A stretch of 64,000 bases of DNA from Mycobacterium pseudokansasii (GTDB lineage: Bacteria; Actinomycetota; Actinomycetes; Mycobacteriales; Mycobacteriaceae), in the NCBI RefSeq assembly GCF_900566075.1, contig NZ_UPHU01000001.1:6244342-6308341 (forward strand), given 5' to 3'. The notes beneath the pieces were generated by a model, which ran no database searches, had not been told where the DNA came from, and was given only the letters and a program-made list of their open reading frames with translations. Every line of letters begins with the position of its first letter. Within the stretch, counting starts at the first letter, position 1. Positions 1 to 9,973 of the stretch are shown here, in pieces. A program made the position numbers and the translations under genes.

Positions 1-1
1 C

Positions 2-496
2 AGCGGGGTAGCCGGTGCCGCGGCAAGCCTGACCGGACCGTCTGCCCAATCGCTGGACGCTCCTGCCGCGCAACTGCTAGGTGCTCCAGCCGCGCAACTG
101 CTGGGTGCGCCCGCGGGTGCGGTGTCGCAGCTCGGCCAGGCGGTAAGCGCTCAGGCCGAGGCGCTGTCGCCACGGGTGGCTGCGACGGTGCCACAGGTCG
201 TCCAGCTGGCCCCACAAGCCGGCCAGATGGCGCAGCAAGCATCTCCGATCGCGCAGACCATCAGTCAGTCAGCGCAACAAGCGGCCTCACAGAGCTCGCA
301 AGGCGCATCGCCCGCCCAGCTCGCCTCCGACGCGAAGCCGGAGCAGCAGGGGCAACTCGTCGATGACACCAAGAAAGACGAGGACAAAGACGACGAAGAC
401 GGCGCCACAGCCGGCGCAGCCACGTTGGTCAGCGCTCCTGTCCACGCCGCAACGGGCGGCAACGCGTCGGCGGGCTCGGTCGCAGCACCCGTCTAA
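2..496 (+). CDS. espJ: EspJ, C-terminal part (5' end outside the window)
   Basis: Open from the left edge in one frame and ending with TAA at 494-496. The visible part is Ala/Gln/Ser-rich with a repeated AAQLLGAP unit near residues 25-42. A charged linker rich in Lys/Asp/Glu around DDTKKDEDKDDEDG comes before an Ala/Gly-rich tail. This matches the C-terminus of the ESX-1 secretion-associated protein EspJ (Rv3878), which sits convergently next to espK in M. tuberculosis, as here. EspJ is an ESX-1 substrate-associated protein of unclear biochemical role. No catalytic motif is visible. The identification rests on recalled similarity plus gene order. Confidence 0.85.
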   Translation, partial: SGVAGAAASLTGPSAQSLDAPAAQLLGAPAAQLLGAPAGAVSQLGQAVSAQAEALSPRVAATVPQVVQLAPQAGQMAQQASPIAQTISQSAQQAASQSSQGASPAQLASDAKPEQQGQLVDDTKKDEDKDDEDGATAGAATLVSAPVHAATGGNASAGSVAAPV

Positions 497-617
497 GCGG
501 CTGACACCGCTTTCGCCGTCGCCGCCCAAGTAATCGACATTGGGTCGCCACGTCCAGGTGACGGATGAACCGTGTGGCCCCGGGGCTCATGTGGCCCCGG
601 GGGGTCAGCGGGGCGCT

Positions 618-2921
618 TCAGGTTGCCGCGGTCAGGGCGCTGTCGAGCAAACCGGTGACATATCGCCAGTACAGCCAGTCCTCGACCGCAGGGCGCTGAG
701 CCTCCGCGTCGGGCGCGGCGTATGCCTGGTGCAGGGCAATCTCCTGGCAGTGCCCGGCATAGGCCCGGAACGCCCGCAGGTGGGCCACCTCGCGGCCGGT
801 GGCGCTGCTGGTCATCGGCTTCATCAGCTCGAACCACAGCATGTGCCGCTCGTCGTCCGGCGGGTTGGCATCGGCCGGGGCCGGCGGCAAGAGGCCAAGC
901 AACTGTAGGTCCTCGGTCTCGGCCAGTTGGGCCGCCGCTGAAGGATCCACCACCTCCAGCCGCGGACGGCCGGTCATCTTGCCGCTCTCCGGGATATCGT
1001 CCGCTTCCAAAATGATCTTGGCCGCGCCCGGATCGGAATTGGCCAACTGCTCCGCGGTTCCGATCACCGCCCGCAGCTTCAGGTCGTGAAACGCGGCCCA
1101 GCCCTGGACGGCCAGTATCGGGTAGGTGGCGAATTGTGCCTTTTCGTCCGCCGGAATGGCGTGGTCGGCACTGGCCATGAACACGTTCGCGGGCAATTGC
1201 ACGTCGTCGGGTATGTATGCCAGGCCGTAGCTGTTTGCCACCACAATTTCGCCGTCGGTGGTCACCGCCGTGACCCAGAAGAACCCGTAATCCCCCTCGT
1301 CGCGGACGTCGGGCGCATTCAATGCGGCTGCGATGCGACGCGCCAGCCGTAGCGGGTCGGACTTGCCGCGGCGGGCACCTGACGCCGCGGCAATGGCATC
1401 GCGCGCCGCCCGCGCCGCCGAAACCGGCACCGACGGCAACACCGTGAGGTCGTCTGCCGACTCGCGCTTTTCCTTCTCGGGCGCCTCCGGCGGCGGCGCC
1501 GGTCGGGCTGGAGGCGCGATGCGCGCCGACGCCGGACGGGGAGTCGCCGCTGCCGGTGCCCTGCCGGCTGGGCCCAGCGGTGCCCGCCCAGTGGCGGCGC
1601 GCGAGCCCGCACTGGATGCGGCGCTCTGCCCGCTGCTCGGGCCGGCAGCCGCTGACGCTGCGGGAGCGGCGGTTCCGCCGGACATTCCGCGAGCGGCAGC
1701 CGGCATCCCGCCCGCGGCTGCGGGTGCCATTGGCTGTGACGACGACCCGTCGTCGCCATGCGACGGACCCGACGGAGCCGTCGGTTGTGCGGACGGCATC
1801 GACGGCGCCTCCGTCGCGGCTGCCGGCTTCACATGAGCGGGCTCGGTCGACGGGGTATATGGCGTCGATGGGGTTCCCGGATCGCTCGGCATCGACGGCT
1901 GGCTCGGTGATGGCGACGGGCCCACCGGAGCCGGTTGCGGGCTCGGCGCCGGCGCCGGTGTCGGTGAAACGGGAGTGGATGGGCCCGGGGCCGGCGCCGG
2001 GGCCGGGGCCGGGGCGGGATTGACCGGGGTGACCGGGGTGACCGGCTGGTCCGGCTTCGGCTTGACCGGGTTCACCGGGGTGACTGGGGTGACCGGCTTG
2101 CCCGGGGTAACCGGTGGGATCGGGGACACCGGCGTGCCCGGGGTAACCGGGGGGACTGGCCTCGGGGTGACGGGAGTAACCGGTACGCCGGGGGTGACCG
2201 GCTTGCCCGGCGTGACCGGCGGGACCGGCCGCGGGTTGACCGGGGTAACCGGTGCACCAGGTGTCACCGGCTGGTGCGGGGTGACCGGTGTCGGTTCGAA
2301 GGGCTTCGGGGCCGGCGGTGCGGGAGCAGGCTTACCCGGAGTTGGTACGACCAACGACGGCACCTCGGGGGTGGGGGGCGTTACCTGGTGCAGCAGATCC
2401 TGGAGCGCGTTGTGCGGCGGTTTCCAGTTCTTGGACGCCGAGACCCGTTCAGCGGCTTCCGCCACCAGGCTGGCATTGGCGCTGTGCGTGGCGCGCACCA
2501 ATGCCTCGATAGCAGCCTTGCGCGCGTCGGCGTCCATGTCGCGGTCGTTCTCCAGGGCGATTATTTCCCGTTGCGCCCCGTCCACGTTGTTGCCGATATC
2601 CGCCTTTGCCTGGGCTATCAGCCCGCCAATATGGCGGTGCCAGGTGATCACCGTTACCAGGTAGTCCTGCAGCGTGCTCATTTGGGTGAGGTTTGCCCCC
2701 AGTGCACCGCTGGCGGCATTGGCCGCACCACCGGTCCACACACCGCCGTCGAAGACCTCGACCTGTTGGTGGCGGCAGGCATCCATCACATCGGTGAACT
2801 GATGCAAGACCCGGTTGTATTGCTGCGCCCGGTCGTAGAAGGTGTCCTCATCGGCTTCCGGCCACCCGCTCGGCTCGAGCATCTGCCCGGCGTACTCTCC
2901 TGTCGGCCTCGGAATGCCCAT
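618..2921 (-). CDS. espK: EspK, ESX-1 secretion-associated protein
   Basis: A 767-residue protein (the M. tuberculosis protein is about 729). The N-terminal ~190 residues are helical and WXG/PPE-like, with [12 protein letters not shown] near residue 23 and a [17 protein letters not shown] stretch near residues 58-75. A long Pro/Thr/Val repeat region follows (about residues 195-340), then an Ala/Ser/Pro-rich linker, then a conserved folded C-terminal domain of about 250 residues starting near SADDLTVLP. In ESX-1, EspK is linked to secretion of EspB, whose gene lies downstream in the same direction. It is convergent with espJ. Length differs from the M. tuberculosis protein mainly through the low-complexity linker. 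Confidence 0.92.
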   Translation of the reverse strand: MGIPRPTGEYAGQMLEPSGWPEADEDTFYDRAQQYNRVLHQFTDVMDACRHQQVEVFDGGVWTGGAANAASGALGANLTQMSTLQDYLVTVITWHRHIGGLIAQAKADIGNNVDGAQREIIALENDRDMDADARKAAIEALVRATHSANASLVAEAAERVSASKNWKPPHNALQDLLHQVTPPTPEVPSLVVPTPGKPAPAPPAPKPFEPTPVTPHQPVTPGAPVTPVNPRPVPPVTPGKPVTPGVPVTPVTPRPVPPVTPGTPVSPIPPVTPGKPVTPVTPVNPVKPKPDQPVTPVTPVNPAPAPAPAPAPGPSTPVSPTPAPAPSPQPAPVGPSPSPSQPSMPSDPGTPSTPYTPSTEPAHVKPAAATEAPSMPSAQPTAPSGPSHGDDGSSSQPMAPAAAGGMPAAARGMSGGTAAPAASAAAGPSSGQSAASSAGSRAATGRAPLGPAGRAPAAATPRPASARIAPPARPAPPPEAPEKEKRESADDLTVLPSVPVSAARAARDAIAAASGARRGKSDPLRLARRIAAALNAPDVRDEGDYGFFWVTAVTTDGEIVVANSYGLAYIPDDVQLPANVFMASADHAIPADEKAQFATYPILAVQGWAAFHDLKLRAVIGTAEQLANSDPGAAKIILEADDIPESGKMTGRPRLEVVDPSAAAQLAETEDLQLLGLLPPAPADANPPDDERHMLWFELMKPMTSSATGREVAHLRAFRAYAGHCQEIALHQAYAAPDAEAQRPAVEDWLYWRYVTGLLDSALTAAT
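2021..2290. repeat. Degenerate tandem repeat encoding the EspK Pro-Val-Thr linker
   Basis: On the plus strand the motif TGACCGG(G)GT recurs many times with short spacers. On the minus strand it encodes repeats of the type PVTPG/PVTPVNP inside espK. It is in frame and so is protein-coding repeat DNA rather than a mobile element. Such repeats commonly vary in copy number between strains. Confidence 0.8.
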
Positions 2922-3315
2922 CGCCTACTCTCCTCCCAACAGCCGCCAGGCCGCAGCGACGAGACCTGCCGGGTAGGTACCCGCGGTGGATCGTTCGACC
3001 GGCGCGCACGCTGCACAGCCGCGGCGCCGGCTTTGATGCGGCGACGGCTGGTGAGCGGTAACGGACGTCATGGTTAACAAGCCTAACCGAGGTTAAGACC
3101 AGCTAGATGCGGCAATTTGGGATCAGGACGGCCGCCGAATCCGGCGCCGCACGGATGCCGGCAACCCCGGCATGGTGATCACTGCGTCGCTCGAACCGCG
3201 ACCGGACGGGGTGCGCCCAGCACGGCGCGAGACGGCATCGGAAATACGCCGGAATGGCGCGGCCGGACGCTGAGCGTCAGCGTCCGGGCCGTCGCCGACG
3301 TGGCTGAGAACCGAG
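2922..3315. other. Non-coding interval between espL and espK with clustered GGTTA/TAACC half-sites
   Basis: No gene is supportable in these 394 bases, which form the upstream region of espK. Around 3072-3095 there are three pentamers, GGTTA (3072-3076), TAACC (3084-3088) and GGTTA (3091-3095). They make two overlapping inverted pairs with spacers of 7 and 2 bases. They could be a repressor or activator operator. They only partly resemble the iron-dependent regulator (IdeR) box, matching roughly the CTAACC half. Function is unknown. Confidence 0.35.
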
Positions 3316-3663
3316 CTAGATCAGCCCTTTGTTCATCGTGTCGGACAAGGCGGACAGGACCGCGACCAATTGCTCGCCCGCCGCGTCGTTGTAAGCCGTC
3401 GCCGCGGATTGCGCATTCGTCAGCGCTTCGTTGACCCGCGCCCCGACGACCTCCGCGCCCACTTGCTTCAGCAGGCCCTCCTCGATACGGACCCCGGTGA
3501 GCCATTGGTGTCCGTTGATCGTCACCTCGACGGTCTCGGTCTCGTCAGTGCCCCGGAAAGATCCGGTGTTCATCTGATTGAGCGTCCCATCGAGGGCCGT
3601 TTGGAACCGTGCCGCCAGCGCCAACGTCTGGGCGACATGCGGGTCCATTTCCATGCTGGTCAC
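3316..3663 (-). CDS. espL: EspL, ESX-1 associated YbaB/EbfC-like protein
   Basis: A 115-residue protein, the same length as Rv3880c. The fold pattern (N-terminal helix, beta segment TVEVTINGHQWLTGVRI, long C-terminal helices) is that of the YbaB/EbfC nucleoid-associated family. EspL is known to be needed for stability of EspE/EspF/EspH and for ESX-1 virulence functions. The GTG start at 3663 overlaps the TGA of the upstream espB (GTGA), so translation is probably coupled. An ATG three codons in (3654) is an alternative start. Confidence 0.9.
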   Translation of the reverse strand: MTSMEMDPHVAQTLALAARFQTALDGTLNQMNTGSFRGTDETETVEVTINGHQWLTGVRIEEGLLKQVGAEVVGARVNEALTNAQSAATAYNDAAGEQLVAVLSALSDTMNKGLI

Positions 3664-5048
3664 TTCGACTCCTTGCTGTCTTGACGACGGCGGTTACCGA
3701 TGACGGCCTCGGTCCACGCCCGGTCCTCGGTGTAAAGCGCCTCGTCGTCTTGCTGGGCGCCCTTGGACTTGGAGCTTCCCTGGCCCTGGCCGTGTGCCCC
3801 CATCGGCATGCCCATGCCACCCCCGCCCATCCCACCGCCCGCGGCGGCCTTCCCCTGAGCCGCGCCGGCGATGTCGCCCGCGGCAGCCGGCCGCACCGAG
3901 TCGGTGCCCGCCAGGCCCGCCGGCTCCCCCAGCGGTGCCCCACCGATACCTCCGCCGCCTCCGCCGCCGCCCAGCGACATCGGCTTCATCCCCGGATCCT
4001 TCGACAGGTTGGCTGCCGCCTGGTGAGTGGCAGAGGTCAATTCTGCGCTGGTGCCGGCCGGCATACCGCCACCGGCCCCACCGCCCGGGGCCATCGGCGC
4101 CATCGGCATCCCGGTCATCGGAGTCCCGCCGGAACCGTCGCCGGGCGGCATCAAGAAGCTGGGGATCAAACCCTGAGGCTGAGCGGGCGGCGGTGGGTCG
4201 ATCTTGATGGCGGCCGGCGGCTTGGGCGGATTCACCGGTTCCAGATCCGCCTTCGTCGCATACTCGCTCAGCACCTGCTCAGATTTCGACTGGTACTCCG
4301 CGTAAAGCTTGATCGCTTGGTCCTTGTAAGCCGGGTCCTTCGACAACTGCTCAAGCTTGGTGATATCGGCTAACGACGGATGCGACCGGCGGGCCCACAC
4401 TTGCAGCTGAACGATGTATTGAGCCTGCTTGGCCAGCGCAGCGCTCAATTTTGCCATGTGGAGTACCCACTCCTTTTGCTGGTCCATGGAGGCTTCACAT
4501 GCCGTGGCGGCATCGCCCTCCCAATTCTCGAAAATCCGGAAGCGCTTGATGTCCCCTTGCAGTGCCAGGTTGACATTGTTCCACGCCTGCCCAAAGTCGA
4601 CCAACGATGCGCCTTGGTCCCCTGCTTCGAGTTTGGTTGCCGCGGTCTTGAGCTCTGTGAAATCTGCGTCACCGGCCGCCGCCACTTTCGGGGTTTCCTG
4701 CAGTTCTGCCGAGCTGTCCCCGCCTGCGCCGCCGGCGGATTGGGCCTGCACCGCTGCGTTCCCGTCGGTGTCCAGGGCGGTCTGCGACTCCTCGTCGACT
4801 TCGCCATAAGCCTTGGCTGCATTTCGCAGGGACGTCGCCAGCCGTTGCCGTTCCCTCGCGCCCGCCTGCAGATAGAGCCGCATGTTGTCGGCGGACACCG
4901 CAAGTTGCCGGGCAGCATTGGTGGCCGCCGTGAGGTCGCAAGGCGCCGCCGGCGCGTCATTGGGCGCGACCGCCATCGGGGCTTCCACCTCGGTGGCCCT
5001 CTTCAGAATTTCGTCTTGATCAACCGTCACGGTCTGCGGCTGGCTCAT
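3660..5048 (-). CDS. espB: EspB, secreted ESX-1 substrate
   Basis: A 462-residue protein (Rv3881c is 460). The N-terminal ~280 residues are a helical PE-PPE-like bundle, with the WEGDAA turn near residue 178 and a long downstream helix. A Pro-rich segment (PPKPPAAIKIDPPPPA) and a Gly/Met-rich low-complexity C-terminus follow, the part normally trimmed by the MycP1 protease after export. EspB oligomerises and binds phospholipids outside the cell in characterised species. It is transcribed with espL, which it overlaps, and lies about 100 bases from eccE1. Confidence 0.93.
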   Translation of the reverse strand: MSQPQTVTVDQDEILKRATEVEAPMAVAPNDAPAAPCDLTAATNAARQLAVSADNMRLYLQAGARERQRLATSLRNAAKAYGEVDEESQTALDTDGNAAVQAQSAGGAGGDSSAELQETPKVAAAGDADFTELKTAATKLEAGDQGASLVDFGQAWNNVNLALQGDIKRFRIFENWEGDAATACEASMDQQKEWVLHMAKLSAALAKQAQYIVQLQVWARRSHPSLADITKLEQLSKDPAYKDQAIKLYAEYQSKSEQVLSEYATKADLEPVNPPKPPAAIKIDPPPPAQPQGLIPSFLMPPGDGSGGTPMTGMPMAPMAPGGGAGGGMPAGTSAELTSATHQAAANLSKDPGMKPMSLGGGGGGGGIGGAPLGEPAGLAGTDSVRPAAAGDIAGAAQGKAAAGGGMGGGGMGMPMGAHGQGQGSSKSKGAQQDDEALYTEDRAWTEAVIGNRRRQDSKESK

Positions 5049-5148
5049 GTCGGATCATCCTCCTTAGTGCTACAGCCATTATCGTCGCTGAAATGGCAGG
5101 TTCCCGCACCAAAAATTTTCGGCCGTCCCCGGGCTTGCCGGCACTGTT

Positions 5149-6546
5149 CTACCTTGGCAGGGCCATCTGGTAGCGACTCTCGTCCGGCGGGGAAACCCGC
5201 CGGATCGGCAACTCCCGATGCCGCGGGGTGCTGATGAGATTGTGCCGCAGGATCACCTTGTCGACGCCGGAATGGGGGCCGAGATAGGTCGTCGCGTTCG
5301 GCCACGCGATCTTGGCAACCGGACCGATGTGCGCGCCGATCAGGCTGGCGAACTGCTCGAAGTGCGGACCAACCGTCACAATTCCGCCGGCGGCGGCCGA
5401 GCGCACGGCGAACTGCGTGAAGGTTTGAGCGTCGCCGAGGTTGATGCTCACGTCCACGTCGTCGAACGGCATATATACCGGGTACCGGTTCACGGTCTGG
5501 CCGACCAGCACACCGGCCGATCCGATCGGCAGCTGACAGTGATGGTTGGGAACGAGGTTCTGGCCCTGCAAGGCGGGCCGCTGGCCGCCGTAGAGGCGGG
5601 AGAATCCGCGCGGCGTCTTCGGCTTGCCCACCGTGGTCAGTAGCACCGTGGACTGCGGCGGCATCCCGGGAGCGATGCGGACCCTGGTGACGGTGTGGTC
5701 GGCGCGCGCCGACCACCACAAGTCCGGGCCGCCCGGTGCGGTGTAGGCGGCGGTGTAGGCGTCGTGGCCTTTGATCATCGACCACTTCTCTCGGACAAAG
5801 CCGATGTCGATGGCGTGGTCGTAATCGTCGAAACTGCGTCCGCACACCGCGTCGACACCATTGCTGGCCAGGCTGTCGGCGATGCGAGTGGCCGATGCCA
5901 CCAGATACCGGGCCAGTCCGGCGACCCCGGCGTCACGCCGCTGCGCCGACTTGTGGGTACGTTCGGGGTTGGCGCGCAACATGATCCACGTCCGGCGATT
6001 CGCCGGCGCCGGGTCGGCGCCGATCACCCGCTGGTAGAGGTTCACCACATCCGACGAGGCGGTATTGCCGACGCGGTAGCCTGCCGACACGACGTCTGCT
6101 TCCAAGTCGGGGCAGTGCACCGACAGCAGCTCCTCCAACAGTCGGGTGTCCAAGACGTCGTCGGTGTGGGCTTGCCCGTCAACGATGACCGTTGGGGTGA
6201 ACGGTCGTGGCTTGAGTTCGATGACCGCGATCAGGCACTCGCGTCGCCACCGCACCGCGACGTGGTCCCCGGGCTTGACGGTGGCACCGACGACCGGTTC
6301 AGAAGGAACGTCGGGCGGCTTGCGGCGGCGGCGCAGCCACGCGAACATCGTTGCCACCCAGCCGGTTACCCGGCGCCCGAAGAAGGTGACCGTGGCCACG
6401 ATGGCGGCCACCGCAACTATCGCGATGCCCGCCCACCAGTAGCGCGTGTGCAGGAACAGCATGATGCAGGGCGGGCCCAGCACCGCGACGACCAACGTGT
6501 GACCGGTGCTGAACCGTAACCGGATCGGACTGAATGGATTTCTCAT
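5149..6546 (-). CDS. eccE1: EccE1, ESX-1 membrane complex component
   Basis: A 465-residue protein from ATG 6546, which overlaps the mycP1 stop (ATGA). Two N-terminal membrane segments (about residues 10-55) are followed by a large domain. EccE is the peripheral subunit of the type VII membrane core complex (EccB-C-D-E). The reading frame stays open upstream of this ATG, but residues there do not resemble EccE and lie inside mycP1. The start was chosen by overlap and similarity to Rv3882c (462 residues). Confidence 0.93.
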   Translation of the reverse strand: MRNPFSPIRLRFSTGHTLVVAVLGPPCIMLFLHTRYWWAGIAIVAVAAIVATVTFFGRRVTGWVATMFAWLRRRRKPPDVPSEPVVGATVKPGDHVAVRWRRECLIAVIELKPRPFTPTVIVDGQAHTDDVLDTRLLEELLSVHCPDLEADVVSAGYRVGNTASSDVVNLYQRVIGADPAPANRRTWIMLRANPERTHKSAQRRDAGVAGLARYLVASATRIADSLASNGVDAVCGRSFDDYDHAIDIGFVREKWSMIKGHDAYTAAYTAPGGPDLWWSARADHTVTRVRIAPGMPPQSTVLLTTVGKPKTPRGFSRLYGGQRPALQGQNLVPNHHCQLPIGSAGVLVGQTVNRYPVYMPFDDVDVSINLGDAQTFTQFAVRSAAAGGIVTVGPHFEQFASLIGAHIGPVAKIAWPNATTYLGPHSGVDKVILRHNLISTPRHRELPIRRVSPPDESRYQMALPR

Positions 6547-7883
6547 CGGCGCCTCAGGGCCCGCGCGCTCAGCCCGCCCAGTCCCAGTGCCAGCGTCAGG
6601 CCCAGAACCGACAACGCCACGATGGTGATCGGCCGACGATCCGGGCCAGGTTCCACCACGGGCGGCGGAATGCGCCGGACGTTGAACGGGGCCGACGCGG
6701 GTCCCGGCGGAATGTCCCACGTCAGCGCCGCCACCGCATTGATCACGCCGGCGCCGACGAGGTTGTCGACGCCGCCTCCCGGATGTCGCGCGGTGGCGGT
6801 GATCCGGTTCATCACCTGTACAGGCGTCAGCTCCGGGAACCGCTGCCGCACCAGCGCCGCCAGACCCGAGACGTAGGCCGCGGCAAACGAGGTGCCGGCG
6901 ATCGGGACCGGCCCCTCCCGGCCCGGTAAGGCATTCACCGGCTCGCCACGGTCGCCCAGGGCGACGATGTTCTCCGCTGGGGCCGCTACGCCCACCCACG
7001 GTCCATGCATCGAGAAGGAGCTGGGCACACCGCTTTCGCCGATGCCCCCGACGGTCAGCACCAAGGGCGCGTACCACGCGGGCGTGACGACCGTCTGCAC
7101 CTTGCTCCAGCCACGTGCGTCGCCGGGGGCCGACGCGTCCGGCAACGGGTTCTGCGCGCAGTCGCCACCGGTGTTGCCGGCCGCAACGACCACCACGGCG
7201 TTCTTGACATTGACCGCGTAATTGATCGCCGCGCCCAGGCTGATCTCGTCGATGGGCCGGGTCACCTTGTAACAGGCCGCTTCGCTGATGTTGATCACAC
7301 CGGCACCCAGATTGGCCGCATGCACGACCGCGCGGGCGAGGCTGCGGATGGACCCGGCCGCCGGGGTGGCGTTGGGGTCGTTGGGATTGGGTTGGGTGCC
7401 AACTGGTTCGAAGGCCTCGGACGTCTGGCGCAACGAAAGCAGCCGGGCATCGGGTGCGACGCCGACGAACCCGTCAGTGGGCGCCGGCCGGCCGGCGATG
7501 ATGGAGGCGGTCAGTGTGCCGTGCGCGTCGCAGTCGGACAGGCCGTCGCCGGCCTGGTCGACGAAGTCGCCGCCCGGTTCCGCGGGCACTCGTGGCGAGG
7601 CATCGACACCGGTGTCGATCACGGCCACCGTCACCCCGGCTCCGGTTGCGAACTTGTGCGCATCCGAGACGCCGAGATAGGCGTTACTCCACGGTGGATC
7701 GTGAAAGCTCGAATCCGGCAAGGTGGTAGGACTCGAACACAGGACGCGCTGTTCGGTGGGCTGGTCGGGACCGGTCACGTCGGGCGGTACCGCACCGGGG
7801 TCGATCGACGGTGGATTGATTGCCAACGCGGGCGGCGCATTGAGCAACGCCAGCACCACCGCCGTCAGCAAGATCCGGTGCAC
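6543..7883 (-). CDS. mycP1: MycP1, mycosin subtilisin-like protease of ESX-1
   Basis: 446 residues, as in Rv3883c. A signal peptide ends after about ALA at residue 21. The catalytic triad is visible: Asp90 in VAVIDTG, His121 in DAHGT and Ser332 in AGTSFAAAY, with the oxyanion Asn237 in AAGN. A single C-terminal membrane helix (about residues 418-440) ends in RALRRR. MycP1 processes EspB and stabilises the ESX-1 membrane complex. It is the first gene of the mycP1-eccE1-espB-espL run. Confidence 0.95.
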   Translation of the reverse strand: MHRILLTAVVLALLNAPPALAINPPSIDPGAVPPDVTGPDQPTEQRVLCSSPTTLPDSSFHDPPWSNAYLGVSDAHKFATGAGVTVAVIDTGVDASPRVPAEPGGDFVDQAGDGLSDCDAHGTLTASIIAGRPAPTDGFVGVAPDARLLSLRQTSEAFEPVGTQPNPNDPNATPAAGSIRSLARAVVHAANLGAGVINISEAACYKVTRPIDEISLGAAINYAVNVKNAVVVVAAGNTGGDCAQNPLPDASAPGDARGWSKVQTVVTPAWYAPLVLTVGGIGESGVPSSFSMHGPWVGVAAPAENIVALGDRGEPVNALPGREGPVPIAGTSFAAAYVSGLAALVRQRFPELTPVQVMNRITATARHPGGGVDNLVGAGVINAVAALTWDIPPGPASAPFNVRRIPPPVVEPGPDRRPITIVALSVLGLTLALGLGGLSARALRRR

Positions 7884-8008
7884 CCCGGAATCACTCCGTT
7901 CATTGAGCCGCGTTGCCGACCTGGCATCTGCGTGTCAGGTCTGCGTGCATTTTAGACGTAACGGCCGCGTAAACAACGCTTTTCCCGCCGGGGCCGGGTC
8001 ACGGTTTG

Positions 8009-9886
8009 CTACCAGACGATGGCGGACATGTCGCGGTTGTCCGAACACACGCTGTGCACCGCGGCCTGGATGTCGGCGGCGGTGATGATCTGCAGATCCT
8101 CGACCGACACCGGTTGGCCGGCCCGCTTTTGGGCGACCACTCGAGTGTCGCGGAAGCCTTCGGCGCGTTCGATGACGTTACGGGCAAACCGGCCGTTTTG
8201 CATGGCGTCGATACCGTGCTGTCCACCCGGAGTGGTGTAGTTACGGATGGTGGTGGCCGCGTCCAGAAACGTCTCGCGCGCGGTGTCGTCGAGCAGGCTG
8301 GCGCGCGGCGTGGCGTAGCGCTGGCCGATTTCGACGATCTCGGCCGGCGAATAGGACTCGAACCGCAGCTTGCGATTGAACCGGCCGGCCAAACCCGGGT
8401 TGACAGAAAGGAATTCGTCGACCTGATCCTCGTAGCCGGCGCCGATGAAACAGAAGTCGAAGCGGTGCGCTTCCAGCGCGACCAAGAGTTGGTTGACGGC
8501 CTCCATACCGATCATGTCCGGTGTGCCGTCCTGGTGGCGTTCCACCAGGGAGTAGAATTCGTCCATGAAAATGATTCTGCCCATTGACTTTTCGATTAGC
8601 TCGTTAGTTTTTGGGCCGGACTCGCCGATGTAGTGCCCGCAGAAGTCCGATCTCCGGACCTCCCGGATTTCGGGGTGGCGCACGATTCCCATGCCGGCGT
8701 AAATCTTGCCCAGGGCTTCGGCGGTGGTGGTCTTACCGGTGCCCGGCGGTCCGACCAGCAACATATGGTTGGTCTGACCCTCGACGGGCAGGCCGTGTTC
8801 CAGGCGCATCATGCGCACTTCAAGCTGATCCTCAAGTGCGGCTACCGCCTGCTTGACCGCGGCCAGACCGACCTGTCTGGCCAGCAGTTCGCGGCCCTCG
8901 GCCAGCAGCTCGGCCCGGCGCTCGGCCGCGTCGTCGTCGTCGAGTTGGTCACGGCTTTTGGCCGTGGCGGGATCCCACTTGTCGGTGCGGCTGGCGATGG
9001 TCTGCTCGTCGGTCACCACCAGCCGAAGATTGGGGTCCGCCAGCGCTTCCTTCGCCGACTCGGTCAACACCCCATTGATCGTTGCCTTGGACAGCCAGAT
9101 CTGAGCCTTGTCCTCTTCGTGCAGCTGGCGATACACCATCCCCCGCACGTAGGCCAGATCGGCCACCAGCAGCGGAATGTCGGCCGGGCCGATCGAAGCG
9201 GTCAGCACATGGGCATCGAAGCGGCCCGACGACTTGTTGTGCCCGATCACATCGACGCGGTCCAGCCAATCCAGGGCAACGCGGCCCTGTCCCAGATGCG
9301 CTGCGGCGTGGGCGGCCAGCGCACAAATCGAGGCGGTTACCGCCGACATGACGATCGCCTGCGGCGGTAAGTCTTCGGCGGCGGTCAACAACACATCCGG
9401 CCAACGCTGCGTGACAAACATCAGGAAGGCCTTGGCCAGCTGATGCCACTGATAATTGCGCCACGAATCCAACAGCTCGCGGTTGGCCAACAGCGCGTCC
9501 GCCTCGGCATACTCCCCCGCGATCGTCAGCGCCGACGACAGCGCCAGCCCCACCTGTGATGCGTCGGTCACGGTGATACCGACGTAGGGTCCCAGCTGGA
9601 TGTCAGCCGATAATGTCCGGCCGATCCGCGTGGTCTCGCGGTGCAGCCATTCGCTGTTGGCGTGGAGCTGTCTGAGCGACGTCAGGTCATGGTCGCCACA
9701 GGCGATGCGGCCCAGCCACGCGTCAGCCATCGACGGGTCGGCGTCGGTGGCGGCAACGAACTCAGGCAAGGCGGCCTTAGCGCCCTGGCGCGCCATGACC
9801 GTCATAGCCAGATCAAAATGCCTACGCGCGGTTTGCAAATCACCCATTGCGTCCACCATCCTCGACAGCGTGGCTGGAATCATCAT
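8009..9886 (-). CDS. eccA2: EccA2, AAA+ ATPase of ESX-2 (CbxX/CfqX family)
   Basis: 625 residues. The N-terminal ~300 residues are TPR-like helices. The C-terminal AAA+ domain has Walker A GPPGTGKTTTAE near residue 378 and Walker B IIFMDEF near residue 438. EccA proteins are cytosolic ATPases thought to act with EspG in handling PE/PPE substrates. This is the last gene of the ESX-2 run, 125 bases upstream of mycP1. ATG is possible at 9886, 9883 and the internal SRMVDAMG positions. Length fits Rv3884c (619). Confidence 0.93.
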   Translation of the reverse strand: MMIPATLSRMVDAMGDLQTARRHFDLAMTVMARQGAKAALPEFVAATDADPSMADAWLGRIACGDHDLTSLRQLHANSEWLHRETTRIGRTLSADIQLGPYVGITVTDASQVGLALSSALTIAGEYAEADALLANRELLDSWRNYQWHQLAKAFLMFVTQRWPDVLLTAAEDLPPQAIVMSAVTASICALAAHAAAHLGQGRVALDWLDRVDVIGHNKSSGRFDAHVLTASIGPADIPLLVADLAYVRGMVYRQLHEEDKAQIWLSKATINGVLTESAKEALADPNLRLVVTDEQTIASRTDKWDPATAKSRDQLDDDDAAERRAELLAEGRELLARQVGLAAVKQAVAALEDQLEVRMMRLEHGLPVEGQTNHMLLVGPPGTGKTTTAEALGKIYAGMGIVRHPEIREVRRSDFCGHYIGESGPKTNELIEKSMGRIIFMDEFYSLVERHQDGTPDMIGMEAVNQLLVALEAHRFDFCFIGAGYEDQVDEFLSVNPGLAGRFNRKLRFESYSPAEIVEIGQRYATPRASLLDDTARETFLDAATTIRNYTTPGGQHGIDAMQNGRFARNVIERAEGFRDTRVVAQKRAGQPVSVEDLQIITAADIQAAVHSVCSDNRDMSAIVW

Positions 9887-9973
9887 GGCTGCAGGCGGCC
9901 TCGATGGCGTCGATGGCGTCGCCGTATCTGCTGGGTGCGGTCATTACGCTGTGCCTCAACGTCAATCGAGCCC

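Noticed and set aside
1975..2664. Plus-strand frame of 229 residues with collagen-like Gly-Val-Thr repeats
   Set aside because: It is the antisense shadow of the EspK Pro-Val-Thr repeat region; espK has clear homology and the antisense frame has none.
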